From positions 1-64,000 of the forward strand of contig USJX01000003.1 in NCBI GenBank assembly GCA_900555035.1: DNA of 64,000 nt, in the 5' to 3' direction. The notes beneath the pieces were generated by a model that saw only the letters and a program-made list of their open reading frames with translations, was not told the origin of the DNA and made no database searches. The position numbers and the translations under genes are program-made. Below are positions 50,539-59,480 of this stretch, piece by piece (within the stretch, counting starts at the first letter, position 1; the number at the start of each line of letters is the position of its first letter). The stretch comes from an uncultured Prevotella sp. (GTDB lineage Bacteria > Bacteroidota > Bacteroidia > Bacteroidales > Bacteroidaceae).

Positions 50539-52554
50539 ATGAGAACAGCGAAGGAATTATTTGCAGAGCTAAATAGCTTTGATGAAAATAGAAGAATAGA
50601 GGCCAAGTCGGCATCGACTGTTGGCAAGAGCATGATGGAAACGGTTTGTGCTTTTGCCAACGAGCCAGGTCTGTGCGGTGGCTATCTGCTTTTAGGTGCC
50701 AAGCGTACCGGAATAGCTGAAGACGGCAGGCCTATTTATGAGCCTGAGAATATAGAGAATACTGACAAGATTCAATCTGATTTTGTCGCTATGTGCAATT
50801 CAATGTTCAATGTCCGTATTCGCCCGATTATTAATGTGGAAGAATATTTGGGTAAGACAGTTATTGTTGTCAAAATCGAAGAGTTACCTGAGAGTCAGAA
50901 GCCTGCGTATTTTGCCAAGCGTGGTTTGCCTGAGGGGGCGTTTCGTCGTATAGGTCCTTCTGATGAAAAATGCTCAGAAGAGGATATGTATCTTTTCTAT
51001 CAATCTGCTGATACCTATGATAGTTGTATTGTAGATGATGCAGACCTTGATGATATAGATGAGAATGCACTCAATTTCTATCGTAAACTTCGCAAGGAAG
51101 TGAATCCTGATGCGGAAGAACTGACGCTGAATGATGTAGATTTGTTGAGGGCATTAGGAGCTATAAAGAAGAATAAGCAAGGTGGATATGATTTGACTTA
51201 TACGGGGCTCTTGGTTTTTGGAAAACAAATGTCGCTTCGTCGTTTGGTTCCTTCTTTCAGAGTTGATTACATTAGAATTTCTGGCAATCAATGGTTAGCT
51301 GATGGCGATAATCGCTTTGAGCAAACTATCGATATGCGCGGACCATTAATCCTCATGGTAAACAAGGCATGTAGTGCTGTGATGGATGACCTGCCAAAAG
51401 GCTTTGAACTGAAGAAAGATTCCATGCAGGCATCTACACCAGCGATTCTTCCCAATAAGGTATTACGTGAGGCGATAGTCAATTCGTATATTCATCGTTC
51501 TAATCGAGTGAATCAGTCGATTCAGATTATCCGCTATTCCAATCGTATTGAGATTCACAATCCAGGCTATTCTCTGAAACCTCAGGATGATTGGGGAGAA
51601 CCAGGTTCTATGCTTCGCAATCCAAGAATCAGTGAGATTTTCCATGATACGAATCTTGCTGAGACTAAGGGTACTGGTATTGGTGCGATGCGCAGATTGA
51701 TGAAGGAGGCAGGCTTGATGCCGCCGACTTTTGAGTCGAACCATGAAGCGAATAAGTTTACGGCAAGACTTCTGCTCCATCATTTCCTCAGCAAGGAGAA
51801 TATGGAGTGGTTGGCTCAATATGCCGAGTTTGGCTTGGTGAATGAGCAGAAGCTGGCTCTAGTCTTCGTGAGAGAAGTGGGTGCGATAGATAATGCTACG
51901 TATCGCCAGCTGGATTCTTCGATTACGCATGCCCGTGCACGCTTGGAGATTCATAAGCTTTGCGATCTTGGATTCCTAGAGAAGAAGGGGCAGGGTCGTA
52001 ACACTTACTATATAAGAACCTCTAAGGTGGTATCCTTAGGCGAAAGGTTACGACCTCAGGACGAAAGGTTACTACCTCAGCATGGTACATTAGGCGAAAG
52101 GTTACGACCTCAGGACGAAAGGTTACTACCTCAGGACGAAAGGTTACGACCTCAGCATGGTATATTAGTCGAAAGATACCAAGGTGAAGATGAAAGGAAC
52201 CAAGCTTACCTTGGTACCTTTGAAGAGGAATGTATGTTAAAACCTCGTGCAGAGTTGGTACGAGAACTTCCTAATGAATTGCAAGAAAGAGTTAATAATA
52301 TCGGTAACCGAGCTTCTCGTGAGACAGTATGCCAACTCTTAATAGATTTATGTGCATTTAAGCCATATAGTTATGAGGAACTAGCTTCTATTTTGCAACG
52401 GTCGCCTAAGGCATTAAAGGATAAATATCTGAAACCTTTGAGATTAGCAAACAAGCTCTTCTATTGGATTCCCGAGATGATTAATCATCCACTGCAAAAG
52501 TATGTAGCTGACCCCTCGATGGCGAGAAGTAGCAATAAAAAAAGAAAACAATAG
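50539..52554 (+). CDS. AlbA_2/Schlafen-like ATP-binding protein with C-terminal heptad repeats
   Basis: Starting at 50539 (ATG 50497 is an alternative) the protein has 671 residues. An AlbA_2 (Schlafen-type) domain opens it: EAKSASTVGKSMMETVCAFA, GGYLLLGAKR, IIVV-like strand VIVVKIEELPESQKPAYF and GAFRRIGPSDEKC. The middle has a RecG-C/HATPase_c_4 region: LREAIVNSYIHRSNRVNQSI, NRIEIHNPGYSLKP and ETKGTGIGAMRRLMKEAG. A winged-helix segment follows (ATYRQLDSSITHARARLEIH), then five near-identical heptads (501-543) of type (D/G)ERLRPQ. The nuclease gene starts 11 bp after the stop, so the two are one operon. Confidence 0.85.
   Translation: MRTAKELFAELNSFDENRRIEAKSASTVGKSMMETVCAFANEPGLCGGYLLLGAKRTGIAEDGRPIYEPENIENTDKIQSDFVAMCNSMFNVRIRPIINVEEYLGKTVIVVKIEELPESQKPAYFAKRGLPEGAFRRIGPSDEKCSEEDMYLFYQSADTYDSCIVDDADLDDIDENALNFYRKLRKEVNPDAEELTLNDVDLLRALGAIKKNKQGGYDLTYTGLLVFGKQMSLRRLVPSFRVDYIRISGNQWLADGDNRFEQTIDMRGPLILMVNKACSAVMDDLPKGFELKKDSMQASTPAILPNKVLREAIVNSYIHRSNRVNQSIQIIRYSNRIEIHNPGYSLKPQDDWGEPGSMLRNPRISEIFHDTNLAETKGTGIGAMRRLMKEAGLMPPTFESNHEANKFTARLLLHHFLSKENMEWLAQYAEFGLVNEQKLALVFVREVGAIDNATYRQLDSSITHARARLEIHKLCDLGFLEKKGQGRNTYYIRTSKVVSLGERLRPQDERLLPQHGTLGERLRPQDERLLPQDERLRPQHGILVERYQGEDERNQAYLGTFEEECMLKPRAELVRELPNELQERVNNIGNRASRETVCQLLIDLCAFKPYSYEELASILQRSPKALKDKYLKPLRLANKLFYWIPEMINHPLQKYVADPSMARSSNKKRKQ
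52039..52167 (+). repeat. Coding minisatellite of 21-bp units (heptads)
   Basis: Five 21-bp units encode GERLRPQ, DERLLPQ, GERLRPQ, DERLLPQ, DERLRPQ, with HG(T/I)L spacers (52081-52092, 52156-52167). The first 54 bp (52039-52092) recur exactly up to an inserted extra heptad. DNA identity is higher than coding needs, so the array is recent and may vary in copy number. Confidence 0.9.
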
Positions 52555-52565
52555 GATTAAGATAT

Positions 52566-53774
52566 ATGAATATTTTTAAAATTGTGCAGACATTTGCGTC
52601 TCTTACTCAGGAAAGTGTTTTGAATACGCTATCCCTTTCTCGTTCATTTCGACAATGTTATATTGAGAATACTGAGATGTTGCCAGTTTCCATAAATCCA
52701 CTTGTTGATGCACATTTTAATCAGCGATTGAGAGAAACTGCGCATAGCAGAATATTATATTCTCTATTGACAGGAAGTAATGTTGTAAAAAAACATTTTA
52801 TAAAGTTTTTTTTAAACAAAGATGTGTCAGCTAATGATATTACGATACCATATCCTGATAAAAATAGAATTGATTTAACTATTAAAGGGAAAAACTTCTT
52901 CTTGATAATAGAGAATAAAGTTAATGGAGCACAGGAACAAAAGAAACAGGTTGATAGATATGTTGATATAGCAAGCAAGATTTATCCTTCAAAGGAAATC
53001 TATGTACTATATCTGAACCAAGATGGATATACCTATCCGTCAGAGTATTCTTTATCATCTAAAGTTAAAATGATGTTAGGTAAGAATTTTATCTGCAAAA
53101 ATTATAAGGTTGATATTCTAAACTGGCTATATTCTGTCAATAGGATAATTCCTTTTGATACAGAACAGCAGCTAAAAAGTTCTATAGTCGTTTATATTGG
53201 CTATTTAGAAGAATATTTTGGAAACTCAAAAAGACAAATAATTATGAATAATAAACTTGATAAATTGATAGTGGAACAACTCAAATTAGATAATAAATCT
53301 ACTTTTGAAAAGCTACAGGTTATTGAAGATGAATTGGAAAATGTTCAGAAACTCTGTGAACGTTTAGAGTTCTTACAAGAACAGTATCAAGAGGAATATG
53401 ATGCGGAAAATTTTAAAGAATGGTATAATAAATGTGTTGGCATTATTGACGATAAACTTATCCTTATATGTCAATCTTCTACGGAATTCGGTTTTGATTT
53501 TGATTATCATAAATCTAAATTCCGATGTGAGGTTTCTGTTGACGAAGGGGGATACTATTGGGGGATTAAGTGTTTAAGTCAGAGAATCTGTAAAAACGTA
53601 CAGGAAAAATTGAAAGATATCGTGCTTAATAGTAAGTATGGATTCCATAATAATGAGGAAAATGCACCGGAATGGGTTGTGTCAGATTATGCTTCTGAGA
53701 GTGATATTGTAGAGCGTTTTGTTACGTTAACGTCAATAATTATTCAGCAACCAGAAGTGATTCTCTGTCAATAA
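52566..53774 (+). CDS. PD-(D/E)XK nuclease family protein (PDDEXK_4-like)
   Basis: The 402-residue protein has the complete nuclease pattern: Glu57 (RLRETAHSRIL), Asp103 in RIDLTIKG, Glu116-Asn-Lys118 in FFLIIENKVNGAQEQ and Gln127 (KKQVDRYV), as in PDDEXK_4. A coiled-coil segment (about 240-290, ENVQKLCERLEFLQEQYQEE) precedes a C-terminal alpha/beta part with no recognised motif. The gene is clearly more AT-rich than its neighbours, a sign of transfer. It forms an operon with the AlbA protein and is probably the effector. Confidence 0.82.
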   Translation: MNIFKIVQTFASLTQESVLNTLSLSRSFRQCYIENTEMLPVSINPLVDAHFNQRLRETAHSRILYSLLTGSNVVKKHFIKFFLNKDVSANDITIPYPDKNRIDLTIKGKNFFLIIENKVNGAQEQKKQVDRYVDIASKIYPSKEIYVLYLNQDGYTYPSEYSLSSKVKMMLGKNFICKNYKVDILNWLYSVNRIIPFDTEQQLKSSIVVYIGYLEEYFGNSKRQIIMNNKLDKLIVEQLKLDNKSTFEKLQVIEDELENVQKLCERLEFLQEQYQEEYDAENFKEWYNKCVGIIDDKLILICQSSTEFGFDFDYHKSKFRCEVSVDEGGYYWGIKCLSQRICKNVQEKLKDIVLNSKYGFHNNEENAPEWVVSDYASESDIVERFVTLTSIIIQQPEVILCQ

Positions 53775-53782
53775 GATTATAG

Positions 53783-53830
53783 GTAACTACTCATGTCCAT
53801 AGGGGGCTTCAATGGGGACTGAGTAGTTAC
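53783..53830. repeat. 15-bp inverted repeat just after the nuclease gene
   Basis: GTAACTACTCA + GTCC (53783-53798, one bulged base) pairs with GGAC + TGAGTAGTTAC (53816-53830). No T run follows on the + strand. The rest of 53831-54141 holds only a terminator and two short direct repeats (TATCC(G/A)ATTCCCCC at 53987 and 54018, approx.). Confidence 0.7.
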
Positions 53831-54078
53831 GAAGAAATCTGCTTATAAAGTATATTTCTTTTGCTCCGATTGAGGTTGATGCTTGTTGCATTTTTTTGCA
53901 GAAAGTTCCTTTTAATCTTGTGCTTTGCTGTACAAAACTTGATATTTGTGCTAATTCAATGAAAATGAGAAAGAAAGATATGTGGTATCCGATTCCCCCG
54001 AAATTCTTACCCTAATAATATCCAATTCCCCCAAAAATTTTGGGAGTATATCAGATAAATAAAGAAGAAAGTTTATAA

Positions 54079-54116
54079 AAAAAGTCCGTGAGCAAATGAA
54101 TGCCCACGGACTTTTT
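54079..54116 (-). terminator. Terminator after the acyl-CoA dehydrogenase operon
   Basis: Perfect stem AAAAAGTCCGTG/CACGGACTTTTT (54079-54090, 54105-54116) ending in T run on the - strand. Confidence 0.85.
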
Positions 54117-54141
54117 AAATTATCTTATTCTTATAAATATC

Positions 54142-55845
54142 TTATGCCTTGAAGCTCTCCAAGTCTTCTGCCTTGAAGTTCTGGATGTATGCTGAATGAC
54201 CGAGAACTTCCTCCTCTGCCATGCGAACATAAACGTTGGCACTCTTGGCAAACATCTCTGGAGCCTTGGTAGCATCATCGAGGATGAGAAGAGACATTAC
54301 GATGTCGCCAGTCATATTGTAGAGACGGCGAGCCAGGAAGTCGTGAACTGCCTGGTCGTTAGCCTCCTTCACCTTGTTGATGGCAGCCTCGTAAAGATCT
54401 ACGAGCTTAGCCACGCGCTCCTTCAATGCCTTCAGATCATCTGATACCTCGCTCTCCAACATCTCCTTGATGATGCTGAGATAAGTACCGTTGGTGATGT
54501 AGCGGATGGCTGCAACAACCTGAAGCTGAGTGGTACCCTCGTAGATAGAGAAGATGCGGGCGTCACGGAACAGGCGCTGGCACTTGTACTCCATGATGAA
54601 ACCAGAACCACCGTGGATGCTGATGGCATCGTATGCATTCTGGTTAGCATACTCTGAGTTCATACCCTTAGCCAATGGAGTAAATGCATCAGCCAAGCGG
54701 GTGTATTTCTTCATCTCCTGACGCTCCTCTGGAGTGAGCTTGCTGTCGCGGGCGATGTCTTCCAAAGCTTTGTAGATATCTACGTAGCGAGCGCAGCAGT
54801 AGAGGAGTGAACGGCCTGCATCCAACTTAGCCTTCATTCTTGAAAGCATGTCATATACGGCAGGGAAGTTGATGATCTTCTCACCAAACTGAGCACGCTC
54901 CTTGGCATAGGCCAAGCCTTCATTGTAAGCCTCCTGCTCAACACCTACACTCTGAGCTGCAATACCCAGACGGGCACCATTCATCAGAGCCATCACGTAC
55001 TTAATCAAACCGAGACGGGTGTTACCGCAAAGCTCTGCCTTGGCATTCTTGTAAACCAACTCGCAGGTAGGAGAACCATGAATACCCAACTTGTGCTCGA
55101 TGTGACGAACGGTTACGCCGCCATCACGCTTGTCGTAGATGAACATAGAAAGACCACGACCGTCCTTGGTGCCTTCCTCAGAACGAGCCAGAACCAGATG
55201 GATGTCTGAGTCTCCATTGGTGATGAAACGCTTCACACCGTTCAGACGCCATGTGCCGTCCTCATCCTGTGTGGCCTTCAGCATCACGCGCTGCAAGTCA
55301 GAACCAGCATCAGGCTCAGTCAAGTCCATACTCATGGTCTCGCCAGCGCAGATTCGAGGAATGTACTTCTGGCGCTGCTCCTCAGAACCGAACTCATAGA
55401 GCGTATCAATACAGCTCTGGAGCGACCAGATGTTCTGGAAACCTGCATCGGCAGCAGCGATGATTTCAGAAGCCATAGAGAAGATGGCGTTAGGCAGGTT
55501 CAAGCCGCCGTAACGACGAGGCATTGACAAGCCCCAGAGGCCAGCCTTGCGGGTTGCATCGAGGTTCTCGAATGTCTTGCTGGCATAGATCATGCGGCCA
55601 TTCTCCAGGTGTGGACCTTCGAGGTCAACATCCTCAGAGTTTGGTTCGATGATGTTTGCAGCTACATCGCCGGTAATATCCAGCAATCGCTTGTAGTTCT
55701 CGATGGCATCCTCATAGTTGACAGGAGCATCTTCAAACTGATCTTTTTCTGCGTAGTTGCGCTCCTTCAAGTCAACAACACGCTTCATCAATGGGTGATT
55801 GAGATGAAATTCAATCTCAGGGTGATCACTATAGTAATTAGCCAT
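54142..55845 (-). CDS. Acyl-CoA dehydrogenase
   Basis: The 567-residue FAD enzyme has the substrate/FAD signature SMDLTEPDAGSDLQ and WRLNGVKRFITNGDSD, then ARLGIAAQSVGVEQEAYN and the domain-closing ANQNAYDAISIHGGSGFIME, RDARIFSIYEGTTQLQV. It is about 180 residues longer than short-chain enzymes, with extra N- and C-terminal domains. It is the last gene of an etfB-etfA-acd transcript, so electrons from the acyl-CoA pass to the ETF encoded next to it. Acyl chain unknown. Confidence 0.92.
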   Translation of the reverse strand: MANYYSDHPEIEFHLNHPLMKRVVDLKERNYAEKDQFEDAPVNYEDAIENYKRLLDITGDVAANIIEPNSEDVDLEGPHLENGRMIYASKTFENLDATRKAGLWGLSMPRRYGGLNLPNAIFSMASEIIAAADAGFQNIWSLQSCIDTLYEFGSEEQRQKYIPRICAGETMSMDLTEPDAGSDLQRVMLKATQDEDGTWRLNGVKRFITNGDSDIHLVLARSEEGTKDGRGLSMFIYDKRDGGVTVRHIEHKLGIHGSPTCELVYKNAKAELCGNTRLGLIKYVMALMNGARLGIAAQSVGVEQEAYNEGLAYAKERAQFGEKIINFPAVYDMLSRMKAKLDAGRSLLYCCARYVDIYKALEDIARDSKLTPEERQEMKKYTRLADAFTPLAKGMNSEYANQNAYDAISIHGGSGFIMEYKCQRLFRDARIFSIYEGTTQLQVVAAIRYITNGTYLSIIKEMLESEVSDDLKALKERVAKLVDLYEAAINKVKEANDQAVHDFLARRLYNMTGDIVMSLLILDDATKAPEMFAKSANVYVRMAEEEVLGHSAYIQNFKAEDLESFKA

Positions 55846-55880
55846 TTTACTTTTCTTATTTAAATAATGTGTAATGCAGA

Positions 55881-56903
55881 TTACTTGGAATTCTGCTTGT
55901 AGTACTTGATGAGCTTAGGAACCACATCCTCAACATTGCCGTTGATAACGTAGTCGGCAATCTTGTTGATTGGAGCATCAGGATCGTTGTTTACAGAGAT
56001 GATGATGCCTGAATCCTGCATACCGGCGATGTGCTGAATCTGACCAGAGATTCCGCAGGCGATATAAACCTTAGGATGAACAGTAACACCGGTCTGACCA
56101 ATCTGACGGTCGTGATCTACCCAGCCTGCATCTACGGCAGCACGGGAAGCACCAACCTCACCATGCAAGAGATGAGCCAACTCGAAGAGCTGGTCGAAAC
56201 CTTCCTTGCTTCCTACACCATAACCACCGGCTACAACGATGGCAGAACCCTTCAGGTTGTGCTTGGCAGCCTCAACGTGGTGGTCGAGTACCTTTACAAC
56301 GAAGTCTTCAGCTGGAACATACTTGCTTACCTCTGGATAAACCACTTCCTTCTTGCACTCACCCTCATAGATGCTCTTCTGCATCACGCCGGAACGGACA
56401 GTAGCCATCTGTGGACGGTGGTCTGGGTTTACGATGGTAGCCACGATGTTACCACCGAAAGCTGGACGAATCTGATAGAGCAGACCCTCGTAGTGCTTGC
56501 CGCTCTTCTTGTCGTCGTAATCACCAATCTCGAGCTCAGTACAGTCGGCAGTCAAACCGCTGGTCAATGAAGAAGAAACACGAGGACCGAGGTCGCGACC
56601 GATAACGGTGGCACCCATCAGTGCAATCTGAGGCTTCTCTTCCTTGAAGAGGTTGACGAGGATGTCGGTATGTGGAGCTGAAGTGTATGGGAACAATCCC
56701 TCAGCATCGAAAACAAATAATTTATCTACACCATAAGGGAGAATCTGATCCTCTACCTGACCCTTGATGCCGGTACCAGCCACGATGGCATGGAGCTCCA
56801 CGCCCTGCTGGTTAGCGAGCTTACGACCCTTGGTGAGCAATTCCTGAGATACTTCGGCAACGGTTGTGCCTTCTACCTCGCAATATACAAATACGTTGTT
56901 CAT
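55881..56903 (-). CDS. etfA: Electron transfer flavoprotein alpha subunit
   Basis: The 340-residue subunit begins NNVFVYCEVEGTTVAEVS, holds ALMGATVIGRDLGPRVSSSL and the FAD-binding C-terminus SKEGFDQLFELAHLLHGEVG, GASRAAVDAGW, IGQTGVTVHPKVYIACGISG and QHIAGMQDSG. It pairs with EtfB (56961) as an electron carrier from the dehydrogenase. Confidence 0.96.
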   Translation of the reverse strand: MNNVFVYCEVEGTTVAEVSQELLTKGRKLANQQGVELHAIVAGTGIKGQVEDQILPYGVDKLFVFDAEGLFPYTSAPHTDILVNLFKEEKPQIALMGATVIGRDLGPRVSSSLTSGLTADCTELEIGDYDDKKSGKHYEGLLYQIRPAFGGNIVATIVNPDHRPQMATVRSGVMQKSIYEGECKKEVVYPEVSKYVPAEDFVVKVLDHHVEAAKHNLKGSAIVVAGGYGVGSKEGFDQLFELAHLLHGEVGASRAAVDAGWVDHDRQIGQTGVTVHPKVYIACGISGQIQHIAGMQDSGIIISVNNDPDAPINKIADYVINGNVEDVVPKLIKYYKQNSK

Positions 56904-56960
56904 TGTCTTTTTTAATAAAGCATTTTTAAATGAATCGGAGTCTGAATCATCCTTCGACGA

Positions 56961-57830
56961 TTATCCGATAATACTTTCGTTCAACAATTCCTTCATCAGT
57001 CCGTCGATGTCCTCATCGCTGCTGGTCAGGGTCTTGCTTTCCTTAGCCTGGAACACGATGTTCTTTACGGCCTTCACCTTGGTAGGAGAACCGCTCAAAC
57101 CGCACTGTGCAGGGTCGCCATCCACATCGGCAACGCTCCACTGGTTCAGAGTCAGGTAAGGGCGCTCCTCGTAGAGGTTAGCCCAAGGCTCATCACCCTT
57201 GCGCTCCATAGGGCAGGTAGCGTATTTATATTTCATTACGAGCTTCACGTTGCAAGGGCGACATGGAGCAGCACTGCCGTTTACGGTGATAACCAATGGC
57301 AATGGAGCCTCAACAGTCTCAACACCACCGTCGATGAGGCGGCGGATTGTAGCTTTGCCATCTTCTACCTTGAGGATTTCCTCTGCATAGGTAACCTGGT
57401 TCAATCCCAACTTCTGAGCCACCTGAGGACCCACCTGAGCTGTATCACCATCGATAGCCTGGCGACCACCGATTACGATGTCAACGTCACCAATCTTCTG
57501 GATACCTGTAGCAAGGGCATAAGAAGTAGCCAATGTGTCGGCACCAGCAAAGAGACGGTCGGTGAGCAACCAACCTGTATCTGCACCACGATAGAGACCC
57601 TGGCGGATGATTTCGCCAGCACGTGGAGGACCCATGGTCAAAATTCCAACTGTAGAACCTGGATTCTGCTCCTTCAAGCGGAGAGCCTGCTCCAATGCGT
57701 TCAAATCTTCAGGATTGAAGATGGCTGGAAGAGCTGCACGGTTTACGGTGCCTTCGGCTGTCATCGCATCCTTACCCACATTTCTTGTGTCAGGTACTTG
57801 CTTGGCAAGTACAACGATTTTTAAACTCAT
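56961..57830 (-). CDS. etfB: Electron transfer flavoprotein beta subunit
   Basis: The 289-residue subunit starts MSLKIVVLAKQVPDTRNVG, has FNPEDLNALEQALRLKEQ, VGILTMGP and DVDIVIGGRQAIDGDTAQVG, the AMP-binding beta subunit pattern. It is the first gene of the operon; promoter at 57972-57979 gives a leader of about 136 nt with a small hairpin (AGGGCA/TGCCCT, 57911-57928). Confidence 0.95.
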   Translation of the reverse strand: MSLKIVVLAKQVPDTRNVGKDAMTAEGTVNRAALPAIFNPEDLNALEQALRLKEQNPGSTVGILTMGPPRAGEIIRQGLYRGADTGWLLTDRLFAGADTLATSYALATGIQKIGDVDIVIGGRQAIDGDTAQVGPQVAQKLGLNQVTYAEEILKVEDGKATIRRLIDGGVETVEAPLPLVITVNGSAAPCRPCNVKLVMKYKYATCPMERKGDEPWANLYEERPYLTLNQWSVADVDGDPAQCGLSGSPTKVKAVKNIVFQAKESKTLTSSDEDIDGLMKELLNESIIG

Positions 57831-57971
57831 ATTAATAAATGGTTATTGTTAAATTTTTCCTAAGTTGTTAGTGCTCGGTACTCAAGTTGGGCGTTTTCGA
57901 GTTCGGTCGTAGGGCACTCGGATGCCCTCTTCTTCACTTTCCAAAGTTCAATTTGGGACAAAACACGTCGG

Positions 57972-57979
57972 CAAAAGTA
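57972..57979 (-). promoter_or_regulatory. Promoter of the etfBA-acd operon
   Basis: CAAAAGTA on + is TACTTTTG on -, with CAAA at 57998-58001 as the -33 TTTG. The gap 57831-58247 otherwise holds no gene. Confidence 0.7.
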
Positions 57980-58095
57980 ACACTTTTTTGTGTGTTATAC
58001 AAATATTTCTTTATAAAAATGCACAAAAGGGGTTGGTTTGTGCCCAAAAAAGAATATTTGTGCAGGTTTTTCTTGGAATAATGAAAGAAAAGTTG

Positions 58096-58103
58096 TAGTT
58101 TTG
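58096..58103 (+). promoter_or_regulatory. Promoter for the cytidylyltransferase-GHMP gene
   Basis: TAGTTTTG with TTG in TTTTTCTTGG upstream. The leader of about 140 nt contains a short hairpin AAAGAC/GTCTTT (58110-58125). Confidence 0.55.
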
Positions 58104-58247
58104 TAGCCGAAAGACTTTAGTCTTTTGGTAATGAAAGCGTAGATGTTCCGGAAAAGGATGCTTCATTTAACTGGAATGAATATGCTTGAACCTTTGGAAA
58201 CGAATAAGAACTGAAAGAAGAATAATAAAGAAAAGTAGCTGAAAATA

Positions 58248-59414
58248 ATGAAAAAAGTTTTTGTAAGTGGTTGTTATGACTTGTTGCACAGCGGCCACGT
58301 TGAGTTTTTCCGCCAGGCGTCTCAGTATGGCGACCTATACGTTGGTATCGGTTCCGACCAGACGATTCTTGGCTACAAGCACCATAAGACGTTCTATCCT
58401 GAACAGGAGCGTCTCTTCATGGTGAAGTCTATTAAATATGTGAAGGATGCTTACATCAACCAGGGGGATGGCATTATGGACTTTATCCCTACGGTGGATA
58501 TGGTGAAGCCCGATATCTTTGTGGTGAATGCCGATGGAAGCAATGAAACCAAGCGCAAGTTCTGCGAGGAGCGTGGCATTGAGTATGTGGTGCTGGAGCG
58601 TACGCCTGCCGAGGGCTTGAAGGCGCGTTCGAGCACTGATATCAAGGATTCTACCTGTCAGCTTCCTACCCGTCTCGATCTGGCGGGCACCTGGATTGAC
58701 CAGCCTTACGTAAGTTGCTATGCGCCTGGCTGGGCGATAACCATGTCGCTTATTCCTACCTTCGAGGTGCGTGAACGCTGTGGTCTTTCTACTTCAACCC
58801 GCAACATGATTAAGAAGATATGGCCGGTGAAGTTGCCTGATATGAATCCTGAGATTCTTGCCAAACTGGTGTTCTGTTTCGAAAACGACCCGGAGCGCAG
58901 CGACGGTATTATCAGCGGAGCCCAGGATTCCATCGGTATCTGCATGCCTGGATTGGTGCGCCATCATTATGACAACCGTTTCTGGCCTGATAAGTTTGAG
59001 ACTTGCGATGACGAGGATGTTCTCTCTTGGGTAGAGAGCCACGTCTGCATGATTCCGATGGAGCCACGTCGTCCGGGCTGTTCTGTGATTGAAGGCAAGG
59101 ATATCAACGAGGTTAAGGTGAAGAATCTTGCCAAGGCTGCCGATGATTGCTGGAATGCGATTCTCAACAGGGATTTTGCTGCGTTTGCTTCTGCCTTCAA
59201 GGCTTCGTTCGAAGCGCAGGTTGCCATGTTCCCAGCCATGATTCAGGGTTGTGTGCAGGGATTTATAGATAAGTATTCTGCCCTGCCTGAGGTTCATGCC
59301 TGGAAGATGCCGGGTGCAGGTGGCGGCGGCTATCTGGTACTGGTTGTTGATGATGTGAAGGATTTCAAGGAGAAGCATCCTGAAACCATCGATTTGACGA
59401 TTAGAAGAAAGTAA
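58248..59414 (+). CDS. Cytidylyltransferase-like/GHMP-kinase-like fusion
   Basis: The 388-residue protein joins two modules. Residues 1-135 are a nucleotidyltransferase with VFVSGCYDLLHSGHVEFF (HxGH), and ARSSTDIKDS (the ISSTxIR site). Residues 140-388 resemble GHMP sugar kinases: LPTRLDLAGTWIDQP, ISGAQDSIGICMPG and MPGAGGGGYLVLVVDD. The GHMP phosphate loop, normally GLGSSSA, reads GLSTSTR, so kinase activity is in doubt. A kinase-nucleotidyltransferase pair points to NDP-sugar or NDP-heptose/fucose-type activation in surface glycan synthesis. Not Fkp, which is about 950 residues. Confidence 0.78.
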   Translation: MKKVFVSGCYDLLHSGHVEFFRQASQYGDLYVGIGSDQTILGYKHHKTFYPEQERLFMVKSIKYVKDAYINQGDGIMDFIPTVDMVKPDIFVVNADGSNETKRKFCEERGIEYVVLERTPAEGLKARSSTDIKDSTCQLPTRLDLAGTWIDQPYVSCYAPGWAITMSLIPTFEVRERCGLSTSTRNMIKKIWPVKLPDMNPEILAKLVFCFENDPERSDGIISGAQDSIGICMPGLVRHHYDNRFWPDKFETCDDEDVLSWVESHVCMIPMEPRRPGCSVIEGKDINEVKVKNLAKAADDCWNAILNRDFAAFASAFKASFEAQVAMFPAMIQGCVQGFIDKYSALPEVHAWKMPGAGGGGYLVLVVDDVKDFKEKHPETIDLTIRRK

Positions 59415-59433
59415 TCGAAATAGAAAGATAAGA

Positions 59434-59480
59434 ACAATAAATGCCGCAGTATGCACGCTGCGGCATTTATTGTTTTTATT
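59434..59480. terminator. Bidirectional terminator
   Basis: Perfect 17-bp stem (59434-59450, 59459-59475), followed by TTT; lies between convergent genes. Confidence 0.9.
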
